From contig CACVQR010000001.1 of assembly GCA_902756345.1 (NCBI GenBank), positions 62,001 through 126,000 of the forward strand: 64,000 nucleotides of DNA, written 5' to 3'. Shown here one piece after another: positions 1-10,700 of this stretch. This stretch comes from Fibrobacter succinogenes (GTDB lineage Bacteria > Fibrobacterota > Fibrobacteria > Fibrobacterales > Fibrobacteraceae). Position 1 is the stretch's first letter. Each line of letters begins with the position of its first letter. The position numbers and the translations under genes are program-made. The notes beneath the pieces were generated by a model. It did no database searches, was not told the origin of the DNA, and was given only the letters and a program-made list of their open reading frames with translations.

Positions 1-515
1 CTTCCTATCCTTATTCTTCCAGAAGGTGAGGCCGTTTCTAGCTCCTCCGGCAACGAACGCAGCCGCCATTGACGGGACCACGGGGTGACCCAGCCGTTCG
101 TCGTTGTGCGCGATGGACTGATTTGCTGAATGCAACGCAAGGCAGAGACGCTGGCCGAAGAAACGATTCCGTCCACCTCGATTCCGTCGGAACAGATTTT
201 TCCTTCGAAATGCGTCTTGGATTTGCCCTTCGGGCCATAATCGAAATGCACGACATCGCCCACGTTTAAAAGCCCCGCCTTCACAATCTCGTACAAAGCG
301 TTGCTCTTGTCCGTCGTCTTTAAGGACTCCTTTTCCTGCGTCAATTCCAAATCCGGGAAGTCGTAAAGCACCTCGCCCTTGCCGTTCATGTATTTCTCGA
401 TATGCTGAATCTGCACATCGACCTTCTGCATCGACGCCCATTCCTCAAGGTCGCTCGGGGAATAGTCTATCGGCAAAGAGACAAGTTTCCCTGTAGTTGT
501 ACACAACTTTATCAT
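1..515 (-). CDS. RAMA-domain protein, partial at window edge, probable frameshift
   Basis: Not contained in the window: translation starts at an ATG (515-513) sharing a base with the helicase stop codon (TAATG), so it is translationally coupled, and stays open to base 1. Residues about 70-140 resemble the RAMA domain (restriction enzyme and adenine methylase associated): a segment LYEIVKAGLLNVGDVV, then a beta-rich stretch, then ALRCIQQ and TNGWVT. RAMA domains are thought to read DNA or modification state. Near base 80-100 the homology changes frame: the other frame (codon at 69) encodes SMAAAFVAGGARNGLTFW, which closely matches the DUF4357 end of the GIY-YIG protein at 3246-3899. This suggests recombination with, or duplication of, the DUF4357 tail plus a frameshift. 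Only the first 170 or so residues are visible, so function and integrity are uncertain. Confidence 0.55.
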   Translation of the reverse strand, partial: MIKLCTTTGKLVSLPIDYSPSDLEEWASMQKVDVQIQHIEKYMNGKGEVLYDFPDLELTQEKESLKTTDKSNALYEIVKAGLLNVGDVVHFDYGPKGKSKTHFEGKICSDGIEVDGIVSSASVSALRCIQQISPSRTTTNGWVTPWSRQWRLRSLPEELETASPSGRIRIG

Positions 516-3226
516 TAAGAAAGATTCCTTGTAAAGGTACACTTTTGGTATTCGCGTCTATAATTACTACAGCCGATAAACATTCCATACGGACCTTTTT
601 TCTTTTCTAAATGACCGCCGCACTTGGGGCAAATCCAGCCTTCGGCCTTAATATCATTTTCGTAACGACTTGAAATTTCTTCATAGAAGCAAGATTCTTC
701 CGCAGAGTTTGAGGGAGGAACGAAAATCACTTTTTTCTTCGCCCGCGTCATTGCCACATAAAAGAGGCGTCGTTCTTCGGCATAAGGGAATTCTTCTGGA
801 TTTTCGGAAAAGAGTTTCATCACGGGAGCATCCTCAATTTTACTTGGGAAGCCTTTCCGGCCGTTTTTATTGTTCAAAATAAAAACATAATCCGCTTGCA
901 AACCTTTTGACGCATGAACTGTCATAAAGTTGATAAACAAATCCTCACGACCGGCATATTTGTATTCGCCATTTTTTCCTATCGGAACCAAATTTTTCAA
1001 ATAATTTTTCATCATCTTTTCATCATCTTTGTAACGACCAAGGAAAAGCACCTTGCTGTTTCGCGGCAATTCATTCAATCTCCACTCCCATAAACCTTTA
1101 CCTAAAACAAAGTCATTATCCTTTGATGGTGTTTTCAGTTGTTTCTTAATCTGAGACGGATTTTCCATGACAAAACTACCACTCGCCTCAATAAGTCGTT
1201 TCGGGAATCGATAGGTTGTTTCAATTTTTCCAATTTCCGTAGGCCCCCAATATTTTTCAAAATTGAGGATATAACTCACATCGCTCCCAGCAAATCGGTA
1301 AATACTTTGCCAATCATCACCAACACAGAACAACTTGTAATCCGATGAATCACGCAAAGCCTTTAGCAAGTTAAATCGAGGCTTCGATATATCCTGATAT
1401 TCATCAACTATCACAACCTTATATGGATTGGTATATTTGCCCTCACGAGCATATTGAGCAGCGTTATTAATCATATCGCTAAAATCGATATAGTTCTTTT
1501 CAGAAAGCATTTTCAAATATGCGGTATATATCGGTTCAAATAAACGCAGAATATCATCATTCTCTCGTCGTTCCAGAATACTAGCAGTTGAATAATTAAT
1601 TCGTTTTAAATCTTCAACAGAATAGACATTCGCTTTGGCTTGGGTAAGCATAGCCCCCAAAAGAGACGCGATTCTTTGAAAAACGAAATTTTTGTCATAA
1701 TCATTCTGCATACTCGCCCACATATCTTCTGCAGAACGAGGCTTGAGAATCACACCTTGATTAACAAGTCTTTTGGACAGTTCATCTAAAAGAGTATCTT
1801 CAAATTTTTCATAGGCAAAGCATTCGACAAGTTTGGTATTATGCTCTTTGTGGATTCTTCGCTTCCACCTCATTCCTTCCGAATAAAGCTGACTTGCCGT
1901 TTTTCCATTCTTACCTAAAAACGCATCAGAAACTCTACCTTGCCTATTGATTCCAAAGTATTCTATATATACGTCGTATTCAGGCAAATAAAAATCGGGC
2001 TGATACTGGCGAAACTCTTCGGTAGCTGTCGAAAAATGATACGGTCGTTCATATTCAAAAACAACCTGGTTTTGCCATAGAAAATTGGCAATATCCATTT
2101 CACCATAGCTTTTGACGGAGATTCCATTGATTGTTTTTGGGGGATTTTCCTCTATATATCTGTCATACTCCTCCACATTTTTAAAATCGTCCATACTTTT
2201 AGACTTAGATTTATTGTATAGCAAATATTCGACCAACAATTTTAAGTACTCTGGATTTTTTATTTCTTCCTTTAGTTGATCCCAAACAAATTTACTCATG
2301 TCCTGAAATACAGCCCTTTTCCCCTCCAGTTTTCCAAGAACCTTATCGTAACCTAGAGAATGGAAAGTGCATGCAGTTATCGGAACATCGATATTTTCCT
2401 TCAATTGTCGATTCATATCTGCAGCAGACTTTTTTGTAAAAGACAATATCATGATTTCTTCGGGTTTGCAAAGATTTTTCTTGAGCAAATATTTCACTTT
2501 TCCCACAATAGTCGTCGTTTTCCCGGTTCCCGCCCCAGCAATTACAAGTTGATTATGAGCATCCTTGACTACACAATCTAACTGTTGATCGTCTAACGGG
2601 AAGCCCTTTATATTTCCAATTATCTGTTTTGCCTCAACTTTCCGAACAGACAAAACATGTTCATTGTGGGATTTCATCTTCTGCGGCAAAGTATCAAGTA
2701 ACGAAAAGAACCGTTCCCATGACTTTTTATACGCACTATAACAAAAAGCCTTTGAATATTTATTTGGAGCGTGATATCGAAGCAAGTTTATATTTTCTTG
2801 ACAGTTCTTTTTCCAAGTCGAAACAGTCTCGTCAGAAACATATTCAGAAGTATTTGAAAAAATATAAAGCAAACTTGCGAGACTCTCTTCTACTTTAGAC
2901 AATAATGGATAGCATTCTTCATTTTGACGAAGGCAATCAACTTGCTCACAAACTCGATCCCATTCTTGAATAAACACGCACGCAGAAGATGAAAACAATT
3001 GAAAGCTAGGGCTTTTCCTGAGTTTTCGGATGGAAGCGCTCAAAACACCGTTATGTAATGATTCGTATTTATCACACCAAGCCTGATACGATTGCCATGA
3101 TTCACCACAAACCTTGCTTTCTGAAAGAGCATTATCAATCGATTTAATCAATGTACAGCACTCTCGCTCCCTTTCGGCAGCAAGGGTCCTACGGCGTTCG
3201 AAAAATCTTTTGATAAAGGAGAACAT
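515..3226 (-). CDS. UvrD/Rep-family superfamily 1 helicase (helicase IV-like) with C-terminal zinc ribbon
   Basis: A 903-residue SF1A DNA helicase, expected to translocate 3'-5' on single-stranded DNA using ATP. Visible motifs: Walker A GAGTGKTTT near residue 230, the Walker B/motif II variant VDEYQD near 602, a motif V-like TVHASKGLQADYV near 770 and motif VI RRLFYVAMTRAKKK near 820. Between the helicase halves (about 390-470) lies an insert with QPDFYLPEYDVYIEYFG, resembling the PD-(D/E)XK-like insertion of helicase IV relatives. The last 40 residues carry CPKCGG and a later C...C pair, a topoisomerase-type zinc ribbon. The start lies 19 bp downstream of the GIY-YIG gene, and the stop overlaps the next start, so it sits inside the six-gene operon. 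UvrD-type helicases are common in anti-phage loci; a housekeeping repair role is possible but fits the location less well. Confidence 0.85.
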   Translation of the reverse strand: MFSFIKRFFERRRTLAAERERECCTLIKSIDNALSESKVCGESWQSYQAWCDKYESLHNGVLSASIRKLRKSPSFQLFSSSACVFIQEWDRVCEQVDCLRQNEECYPLLSKVEESLASLLYIFSNTSEYVSDETVSTWKKNCQENINLLRYHAPNKYSKAFCYSAYKKSWERFFSLLDTLPQKMKSHNEHVLSVRKVEAKQIIGNIKGFPLDDQQLDCVVKDAHNQLVIAGAGTGKTTTIVGKVKYLLKKNLCKPEEIMILSFTKKSAADMNRQLKENIDVPITACTFHSLGYDKVLGKLEGKRAVFQDMSKFVWDQLKEEIKNPEYLKLLVEYLLYNKSKSKSMDDFKNVEEYDRYIEENPPKTINGISVKSYGEMDIANFLWQNQVVFEYERPYHFSTATEEFRQYQPDFYLPEYDVYIEYFGINRQGRVSDAFLGKNGKTASQLYSEGMRWKRRIHKEHNTKLVECFAYEKFEDTLLDELSKRLVNQGVILKPRSAEDMWASMQNDYDKNFVFQRIASLLGAMLTQAKANVYSVEDLKRINYSTASILERRENDDILRLFEPIYTAYLKMLSEKNYIDFSDMINNAAQYAREGKYTNPYKVVIVDEYQDISKPRFNLLKALRDSSDYKLFCVGDDWQSIYRFAGSDVSYILNFEKYWGPTEIGKIETTYRFPKRLIEASGSFVMENPSQIKKQLKTPSKDNDFVLGKGLWEWRLNELPRNSKVLFLGRYKDDEKMMKNYLKNLVPIGKNGEYKYAGREDLFINFMTVHASKGLQADYVFILNNKNGRKGFPSKIEDAPVMKLFSENPEEFPYAEERRLFYVAMTRAKKKVIFVPPSNSAEESCFYEEISSRYENDIKAEGWICPKCGGHLEKKKGPYGMFIGCSNYRREYQKCTFTRNLS

Positions 3227-3245
3227 AATTGAATAAAACGACTAA

Positions 3246-3899
3246 TTATTTAATCAAATCCTTCATAGTTTTCCCTTCTTTATTCTTCCAAAAAGAGAAT
3301 CCGCTGCGAGCACCACCCGCAACCAATGCGGCCGCCATAGAAGGAGAAGAACATTCGAGATCTTTGGAAAGTATGCCACCTTTTGACAATTTCAAGGATT
3401 CGCGGATTTTACGCCATCCCGGAGGATTAATTCCATCATAGTTTTGAGCAAGAATACTTTTGGCACACAAGATATATTTATCCCCAACCATTTTTAAGAC
3501 AGCAACAACATTTCCGTTTTTATCATTATGAAAATATTGTCCATCAAGACCTTCTTGATTCGCCATTTCAGCCTGTTCAAATGAATCTTTCTTCTCCTGC
3601 TCAGGGAAAATTTGCTTTCCCTCAAAAGAACTAAGCAAGCGAATCACCAAGTCTTTATTTAAGGCAAATAATTCGGTATTTCCAACTTGACTTTTGCTGA
3701 ATATTTCATGCAGCAAAGTTTCCTTTTCATCGTAATCATCAACTTCAATAGCAAAGCAGCGTTTTAAAGCAGCTACATTTGAATAGCCATTACTTTCTAA
3801 ATAATACATTCTGCGTTCAAATTGGTCTGAACCAGTCTTGCCAATTTTTATCAGCCCAGAAACCGCTGTAGTCATAATATAAATGATGCCTTTGGACAT
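3246..3899 (-). CDS. GIY-YIG nuclease-like protein with C-terminal DUF4357
   Basis: 217 residues. The N-terminal 90 residues fit the GIY-YIG/T5orf172 (Mug113-like) fold: a first strand GIIYIMTT, then LIKIGKTG, followed by R at about 29 (ERRMYYL) and a conserved ETLLHEIF helix with the candidate metal-binding glutamate. The end, from about 105, is a DUF4357 module (SMAAALVAGGARSGFSFW). The family cuts or binds DNA; the combination with DUF4357 is frequent in restriction-like loci. It lies 16 bp after the HD/ATPase gene and 19 bp before the helicase gene. Base composition is visibly AT-rich, like the two genes upstream and unlike most of the window, which suggests recent acquisition. The same C-terminal module recurs as a fragment at the window start. 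Confidence 0.75.
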   Translation of the reverse strand: MSKGIIYIMTTAVSGLIKIGKTGSDQFERRMYYLESNGYSNVAALKRCFAIEVDDYDEKETLLHEIFSKSQVGNTELFALNKDLVIRLLSSFEGKQIFPEQEKKDSFEQAEMANQEGLDGQYFHNDKNGNVVAVLKMVGDKYILCAKSILAQNYDGINPPGWRKIRESLKLSKGGILSKDLECSSPSMAAALVAGGARSGFSFWKNKEGKTMKDLIK

Positions 3900-3915
3900 A
3901 TAACATCTCTCTTTT

Positions 3916-6465
3916 TTATTTTTTCACCATCAAAACCATTTCGCAAATTACAATCAAATCATCACCACCACATTTTCCAATCACTCTTTGTATTATTTTT
4001 TCATCGTCAGAGCGCTCTATTTCAACATTTTCTTCTCCCCAGCACGAATTAAACGCCTTTTGAATTAATGAACAAGTCATGTTGTAAGGTTCTTTTGGAA
4101 AATTTTCATCATTATCATTAGAAATGATGCTTCTAAAACCTGAACTACAAATAAAAAGGTTGTCTAAATATTCCATTGACTCATTTCTGTTTTCTGAGGC
4201 ACGATATATCTCATCCATATCTACAACAAAGATTTCTTTCATTTGTTTTTGTTTTATTACATCAAGAACTTCATTATAATTAATGGTGTTGCCCTGATTG
4301 AACGTAATAGCAAGGCCCTTTGTATCAACACCAAATTCGCAAATATACATAGGTATATCCATACGTAAATCATCTTTTTCCCACGACTTATCAGCATCTA
4401 ATAAAACAACCTGCTCGGAAACCCATTTGGCAAAATCTTCTTCAGAAATATTTGGCATGCCAGAAGTTCTTGCCGCAACGGAACAATTACCAAAAATTAT
4501 TCCGGCAAATCCATAGGTGTTCGTTACTTTTAAACCTCCTGCAACCAAGTGTCCTTTTAAAACAGAATCCAAAAGTCCTCGACCAACACAACGTCCTTTT
4601 CCATCTTTTAAAAATGTCACCCTCTTTGCTATTTTTTCAGCATAAATGTTTATATCTACTCTTTGTGGAAGCCAATGGCACTTTCTGCAATATTTTTTTA
4701 CAAAATCAACATTTGAAATATATTTCCATTCATTTGCTTTCAATAACTCATTTCCGTTAAAAAAGACATTATAACCTATTCCACAACACAAACTAAAGAT
4801 TTGGCTTTCTAATGAAAAAATATCGTTAGAATATTTTTCTGAAGGGCACCATCTATGGTTGATTATACTTTCTTTTATCGACTCCAAATCATTTACCCAT
4901 ATTTTTATTTTTGTTCCAGATTTCTTTCTTCGCTCTGAGATTTCAGCTTTCCTCAGCAGCGGTCTTGAACTAGCGCCATAATAAAACTCAAGAATTCTTG
5001 TATCAGCAACACTATCTCCTGACCGAAGTGTAGTAACAGAAACCTTTTCTCCCCACATGAAAACAGAGAAAAAGCCTATTCCAAAATGCCCTGTTGAACA
5101 AAAATCTGTTGACTCTAAGCTAGGAATTTCCTTACGCATCAATTCTGACCCCCAAAAAGATGAGCCAAAATCGAGAAATGGTCCCGTCAGGACTTTTTGT
5201 GACATTCCTATTCCATTGTCTTCAACTTCGATGAAACTACCATTTTCGTCAGAATTAAAGCGAATGTCTATTCGTCCTTCACTTTCTTCCATTTCACCTA
5301 ATTTACATTTCGCTTGTATTGCATCGGATGCATTTTGAATGAGCTCTCTTAATGGAATTATCGATGTATTCCCATACAGAGCCTTACCACCCAAAGAATT
5401 TATTAGACCAGATACATTTGACACTCGTATTTTAGAATCAATAGGAAGCCATCCCTCCGTTTTTATTGATTTTGATAAGGATTCTGGAGAATCAATGTTT
5501 TTCACACAAAAAACGCCTAATGAATTGATTCCTCTATTAGTAAAAAGCGAATCAACAGCCAAAAGTTCCTGATTAATCATTTTTAAAATGTCATAACATA
5601 ACCACCAGCTCTCTCGTTCGCCAACAGAAAAAGAGGAAGAATTAAATTCTAGTCTATGATTTTCTGCTATAGGTTTTCTCAATTTTGAATGAAAAGTCCA
5701 ATGTTGTTTAGAATAATCACTCAATTTTTTCGAAGCCATAAGTATTAATGGGGCTCTATTAGAATATATGTGAATAGCATCAGCAATTCTTAGAATACCT
5801 GCTAATTTTATGACATCAATAGTCCACTCTGCAGGCATGGAACCCAATGCTCCAATTTTTTTAGTAGGGAAAATAGAATCAATTTCATTTATTGAAATTC
5901 CATGACTATATGCAATTTGCCCAATTATTTCTCCATAACCTACTCTTAACTCATCATCTTTAATAACATAAACGCGGTTCGAGTCCTTATCGAAAGCATG
6001 GAAAGGTAGTTTTTGAGCATTTTCAGGATGTTTTTGCCTCAAAGTTTCTAAATCGGCTTTATTTTTTGCTTCCTCAATTTCGAAGCCATTCTTTGTGTAA
6101 TGAGCAAAAGAATCCTTCCATATGACATCACTTTCAAGAGTCGTCCTATTACCATAAGCGATATAACTCATTCCTAGATCATGAAATAAAAAAGAACAAC
6201 CAAGAACAAACCCTTCTGCAGGATTTAATTCAATTGATGACTGACTGAGAATTATATCAGCAGTTCCCCAAAGTTCATCAATATGAGAAATATCATGAAG
6301 AGTATATTCAGAGAATATACTTGATATTCCATTGGCTAAGAACTCAACATTTTTACGAATACTTTCGTATTCATTCCTCAAAGTGTCAATATTATCTTTA
6401 TAAGAACCATCTTCTTTCCCAAGAGTTTGTTTCCACAATTTTGATTCATGATAATTAAAAGACAT
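3916..6465 (-). CDS. HD-domain plus Hsp90-type (HATPase_c) ATPase protein
   Basis: 849 residues with two recognisable parts. Residues about 45-240 look like an HD phosphohydrolase fold: HDISHIDEL near 57, LFHDLGMSY near 92 and a late RIADAIHIYSNRAP helix. Residues about 360-530 form a GHKL (Hsp90/MutL/histidine-kinase) ATPase: N-box LRELIQNASDAIQ, G1 box VEDNGIGMS and G2 box GHFGIGFFSVFMW. There is no kinase dimerisation domain, so this is not a sensor kinase. The C-terminal 300 residues are unassigned. An HD fold joined to an Hsp90-like ATPase suggests ATP-gated nucleotide or nucleic-acid hydrolysis, but that is inference. The gene is AT-rich and lies 50 bp after the MBL-fold gene and 16 bp before the GIY-YIG gene in the same operon. 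I do not know a named defence family with exactly this neighbour set. Confidence 0.75.
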   Translation of the reverse strand: MSFNYHESKLWKQTLGKEDGSYKDNIDTLRNEYESIRKNVEFLANGISSIFSEYTLHDISHIDELWGTADIILSQSSIELNPAEGFVLGCSFLFHDLGMSYIAYGNRTTLESDVIWKDSFAHYTKNGFEIEEAKNKADLETLRQKHPENAQKLPFHAFDKDSNRVYVIKDDELRVGYGEIIGQIAYSHGISINEIDSIFPTKKIGALGSMPAEWTIDVIKLAGILRIADAIHIYSNRAPLILMASKKLSDYSKQHWTFHSKLRKPIAENHRLEFNSSSFSVGERESWWLCYDILKMINQELLAVDSLFTNRGINSLGVFCVKNIDSPESLSKSIKTEGWLPIDSKIRVSNVSGLINSLGGKALYGNTSIIPLRELIQNASDAIQAKCKLGEMEESEGRIDIRFNSDENGSFIEVEDNGIGMSQKVLTGPFLDFGSSFWGSELMRKEIPSLESTDFCSTGHFGIGFFSVFMWGEKVSVTTLRSGDSVADTRILEFYYGASSRPLLRKAEISERRKKSGTKIKIWVNDLESIKESIINHRWCPSEKYSNDIFSLESQIFSLCCGIGYNVFFNGNELLKANEWKYISNVDFVKKYCRKCHWLPQRVDINIYAEKIAKRVTFLKDGKGRCVGRGLLDSVLKGHLVAGGLKVTNTYGFAGIIFGNCSVAARTSGMPNISEEDFAKWVSEQVVLLDADKSWEKDDLRMDIPMYICEFGVDTKGLAITFNQGNTINYNEVLDVIKQKQMKEIFVVDMDEIYRASENRNESMEYLDNLFICSSGFRSIISNDNDENFPKEPYNMTCSLIQKAFNSCWGEENVEIERSDDEKIIQRVIGKCGGDDLIVICEMVLMVKK

Positions 6466-6515
6466 AAAAATTAACCTCTCTTCATCATTAAAATTTCAAA
6501 AAAAATTTTTTTCAT

Positions 6516-7703
6516 TTATAAAGTAATCCTCTTCTTTGGGGAAACTATATTATATCCATGATTAGGATATATCCATTTGGAACTGGAATAATTCCAATCA
6601 GTACAAATAATGTCATTTGCATAATTGGGTGGGGTTTGTTGAGTCAGCAATTGGCAATACCTTACATCAGGGCCATCATAATTGTATGGCGATGGACCGC
6701 ACGAATGCACAATCTTTGATGCGGTACAATTACTTTTAGGCATCTTCGCACCGAATCGTGAACCATGATGAGCAGATTTCATCAATTTGAATTTCTGATT
6801 AACAAGATGTTTCATCGCTATTTTACCAATAGGGCCAGAATGCAAATCACTAAAAAATAGAGCTTCCTCATCTATTTTAAAAACAATGCTATGGTCATCA
6901 ATATTTCTTTGCATTTTTAATCGACAAAAGTTAGAAAAAAGACGAAGAATAAGATAATCTACATTTTCTAAATCAAATGGTTCAATTTGATTCAACTCTT
7001 CCATTATTGAAGGTAATAAATTTGGCGGATTTTCATGTTTTCCATCAGTATAAATAGACGACAAAATATCATATATTTTTTTAAACCGTTTTTCAAAAAT
7101 ATTTCGTTGAGAATCATTTAAAAATTCATTCATAAAAACATCTAAAAAATTGAAATATAAATCAATTACTCCATCAATATTCCGAGATCCACTTATATAG
7201 TAACAACGAGGAGGCCAAAGAATCTTCTCTTGATAATTTTTATGTGGCAACAAGGCATTTTCTTCAACCCCTAAAAGCCACTTAGATAAATCAGCCATTA
7301 ATGGAGCCATCTTTATCCAATCAATTATTTTTTGATTTGTTGTCCGACGTGTTGGAAAAATATAAAGATGTAGAAGTCCTAATCGCAAATAAAACGCATG
7401 CAAGCTTTTTATTGTTGAAAAGTCAAGCCAAGGAATATAGGATATGCTAAAAAATTTTTTTGCGTTTAATCTCGTGAGCATATACTCAAAACCAGAATAA
7501 TGATCTAAATGCGGATGAGTCAGCATAGCCTCTAGCGAATAATCCCCACAATTTTTTTGAAATTTTACTAAAAAAGAAGCCAATTTTTGAACATACTTCT
7601 GTGAAGTTGGCGAAAGAGTCCCAAAATCTCTAACAAGTCCTCTATCACCAAAATCAATAAATATAGCGTCACCATGTTGAACATTAAAAAATGTCGTTTT
7701 CAA
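6516..7703 (-). CDS. ComEC/Rec2-like metallo-beta-lactamase-fold hydrolase (stand-alone)
   Basis: 395 residues, no signal peptide and no membrane segments, hence cytosolic. The fold is shown by FFNVQHGDAIFIDFG at the N terminus, the zinc-binding motif THPHLDHYSG near residue 62, FSDLHSG near 283 and SAHHGSRFG near 307. The nearest relatives by pattern are the MBL domains of ComEC-type proteins, which hydrolyse nucleic acids or phosphodiesters. A central region (about 110-260) without obvious motifs separates the two halves. It starts 27 bp after the stop of the restriction-modification gene and precedes the HD/ATPase gene by 50 bp. It has strongly AT-rich codon use. Stand-alone ComEC-like MBL proteins beside ATPases recur in accessory loci, so an effector nuclease role is plausible but unproven. 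Confidence 0.75.
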   Translation of the reverse strand: MKTTFFNVQHGDAIFIDFGDRGLVRDFGTLSPTSQKYVQKLASFLVKFQKNCGDYSLEAMLTHPHLDHYSGFEYMLTRLNAKKFFSISYIPWLDFSTIKSLHAFYLRLGLLHLYIFPTRRTTNQKIIDWIKMAPLMADLSKWLLGVEENALLPHKNYQEKILWPPRCYYISGSRNIDGVIDLYFNFLDVFMNEFLNDSQRNIFEKRFKKIYDILSSIYTDGKHENPPNLLPSIMEELNQIEPFDLENVDYLILRLFSNFCRLKMQRNIDDHSIVFKIDEEALFFSDLHSGPIGKIAMKHLVNQKFKLMKSAHHGSRFGAKMPKSNCTASKIVHSCGPSPYNYDGPDVRYCQLLTQQTPPNYANDIICTDWNYSSSKWIYPNHGYNIVSPKKRITL

Positions 7704-7730
7704 AACATGCTCTCCTAAAAAGATGATTCT

Positions 7731-10700
7731 TCACCTTTTCTCCACGGCTTCAATCTCCTCGGTATCGGTGATGCCATAGAGTTGATAGACGAGGGTGTTG
7801 ACTTGCGTTTCGAGGTCGGCGATTCGCGTTTGAATCGCTTCGGACGGTCCTTCGGCAGGCTCAGGAACCTGAGTTTTGTTGCTGTTCACCAATTCCTTTT
7901 TCAGGCGAATAATTTCGTCAGCGAGGGTGGCGAGTTTTTGCAGTAGTTCCGCATTGTCTAGGGGGATGCGGAGGTTTTCGAAGTAGGCTTTGCGGATTTC
8001 ACGAGTGCCGCCCATGAGTTCGGGGCAGTTGTACCATATCCAGAGTTTGACGAGGTTCGAATTGAATATGGCGAGGAGGGCTTTTAGTAGGTTATAGCCA
8101 CAGGGAGAGGAGATTCCCGCCTTCGCGGGAATGACATCGCTGGTTGTTTCTGCATTGGATTGCTTCGCTTCGCTCGCAATGACGTTTTCCGTTCCCTTTG
8201 GCAAATTCTGCGAATTGTCCTTTTCCGTAATGATAAAAGATTTGTCGTTGCCGAAAGAGCCGGTTTCGTCGTAGGTGAACGGGAATACCGATGTCATGTT
8301 CGGGTACATGATTTTCGGTTTGGCAAATTCTTCCAAATAGGCGCAATTACGCAAATTATATGGCGTATCGCCTTTGTCTCCACGTTTAATCAATTTATCT
8401 ATAAATTGGTCAAGATGCCTTTTGATTGCAGGGTATTCGTCTATGTTAATCGGCGCAATGTTCTTTTCTTTAATTCCGTTATGCGGATTGATTAGATACT
8501 GATCGCTTTCCGTTACCCATGCGTTAATATCTCGGCCACGAAGCAGGGGCTTTATGAGTTCTTCGCTCTTGGGGTCTTCGGCAATGAGTTTTTCTCTCGT
8601 CTTTCCGTCAATAAAGAATGCGTCGTTGAAGCCGGTTTTGATGCCGTAATTAATTGTAATCGGCATATCTTTCAGAGGCGTGCCGACGTTCATTTTCTGC
8701 AATACGGAATCGTGGAGTTTGTTGCGGATGCTCCATTCGCTTGCTCCGAAATTTTCTGTCGGGAACTCGAATGTCGCAGCCTTGACTTCTTTTTCAAATT
8801 CACCGTGATAGTTCTTGCTGTTCAGCGAGCACGCCAAAACAGGCATCTTGTCGCCGGACTTTTGCGATACGAATATGCACACGTAAATGGTCGCATCAGC
8901 AAAGAATTGGACATCGCCAAAATTGAGAATTTTCTTGAGTGAGGTCTGGCTCATGAATTGTCGCAGTTCCTTGCCGTAATCCACGAGCATCCACTTGTTC
9001 GGCATGATGAACGAGAAATATCCGTTCTTTTTCAGCAGGCTGTAGGCACGTTCCACAAAGAGGCAATAAAGGTCTGCGGACTTGTTGTAGCAACTGTAAT
9101 CCCGTTTGCTGTAAACGTCACTCATCTCGCCCATGCTCTGGAGTTGCACATACGGCGGGTTTCCGATGATGGCGTCGAAGCCTGTAAAGCGGCCTTCGTC
9201 GTCGAGGATTTCCGGGAATTCGAACATCCATTCGAGCGAATTGGAAAAGTTGATGGTATCGCCCGCCGTGCCCTTGTATTCCTCGAACATTTCAATCTGC
9301 CCGTCTTCAACCATTCGGCTCTTGAGCGACGCAATCTTGTGCCGGAGCATCATCTTGGAACTCTGCGACTTGCCAGTTTTGTATTCCTGCACAAGTTGTC
9401 TGTATTCAATAAGGCTATTCTTGAGGCTATCCCGTTTGCGGTCGGCTCGTTCATCACGAGTAAGATAGTCCGCAATCAAGCGCCCGTTCTGCACGGGGTA
9501 TTTGCTCAGCAGCGAATCGCCGACTTTGATATTGATGTCGATGTTCGGGAGGGTCTGAAGTTGTTTGTAGCCGCTTTCCTTGGTGTAGTAGGCGTTCTTC
9601 AAAAGTTCAATCCAAAGACGCAAACGGCAGATGTTCACGCTGTTGGGGTTCAGGTCAACGCCAAAAAGGCAATTCTCGATAATGCGGCGTTTTTCGTTGA
9701 ACAAAGCTTCTTGATACCGCTGGCTTTCTTCGTTGCCGGGCTTGTATTCAAACGGTTCGCCCTCGTCATCAACAACAGAAAGTTCATCGTTATCTACTTT
9801 CAAAATCAGGTCGCGGCGTTTGATGCGTTTGCCGTCCGCATCGCACAAAATGTTCAATTCCGATTTGATTGCAAGCAGGCGATTAAGGGCCGACACCAAG
9901 AAATGCCCAGAGCCCACGGCAACATCGGCAACGCGGATGTCATCTACAATTTGATTCGCTTCTGAAATATCTTCAATCTTGTCCGAGACATCTTCCAAAT
10001 TTTCGCATTTCCAGGACTTTTTCTCGTTGAACTTCTGCACCACCGTCCGTTCCAGCACATCGCGAGCCATGTAGTCGGTGATGAACCCCGGTGTAAAGAA
10101 ACTGCCGTCTTTGTAGCCGTTGATTTTTTCGAAAATGAGTCCGAGAACCGACGCGTTGATGAGCGTCTTGCTCGTAGAGGTCACGCCGCCTTGGGCATCG
10201 CTTGCAAAGTTGTACGCATCGAGGAACTTGAAGATGTAATCCAGATTCGGGAGCGTGCCTTTTGCGCGTTTGCCGCGTTCGTCCTTCAGAACAGTCTTGT
10301 TGAAAATTTCAAGATCATTGTCCAAGAGATTCCCGATCATCAGTTTCGATTCATCTTCCGTGGGTTCGAAAAGAGAGCTGTTCAGATAGGGAACATTCGG
10401 ATATTTAGCTTTTACATCTGCGTCACGGTCATCAACCTTTTTCCCAAGAACTTTAAAAAAGAAAATATTGAGTTCATCAAAACCCTTAATTTTGTCCGAA
10501 CTCATGAACCGGTAGGATGCATCACCCTTTTGATACATGAGGATCTGAGATTCTACCAACTTAAGAAATAATAGGCGATTTATCCATGTGATACAGAGGC
10601 GAAGTGCGGTTTCTTCACATTTATTTTCATCGGGTTCCTTGATTTCTAACTGATAAATAGCACTTTCAAGGAGGCTTCCCTTGTCGCGATTTGCGGGCTT

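Noticed and set aside
3916-6465. Sensor histidine kinase
   Set aside because: There is a GHKL ATPase but no phosphoacceptor dimerisation domain, no membrane segment and no response regulator nearby.
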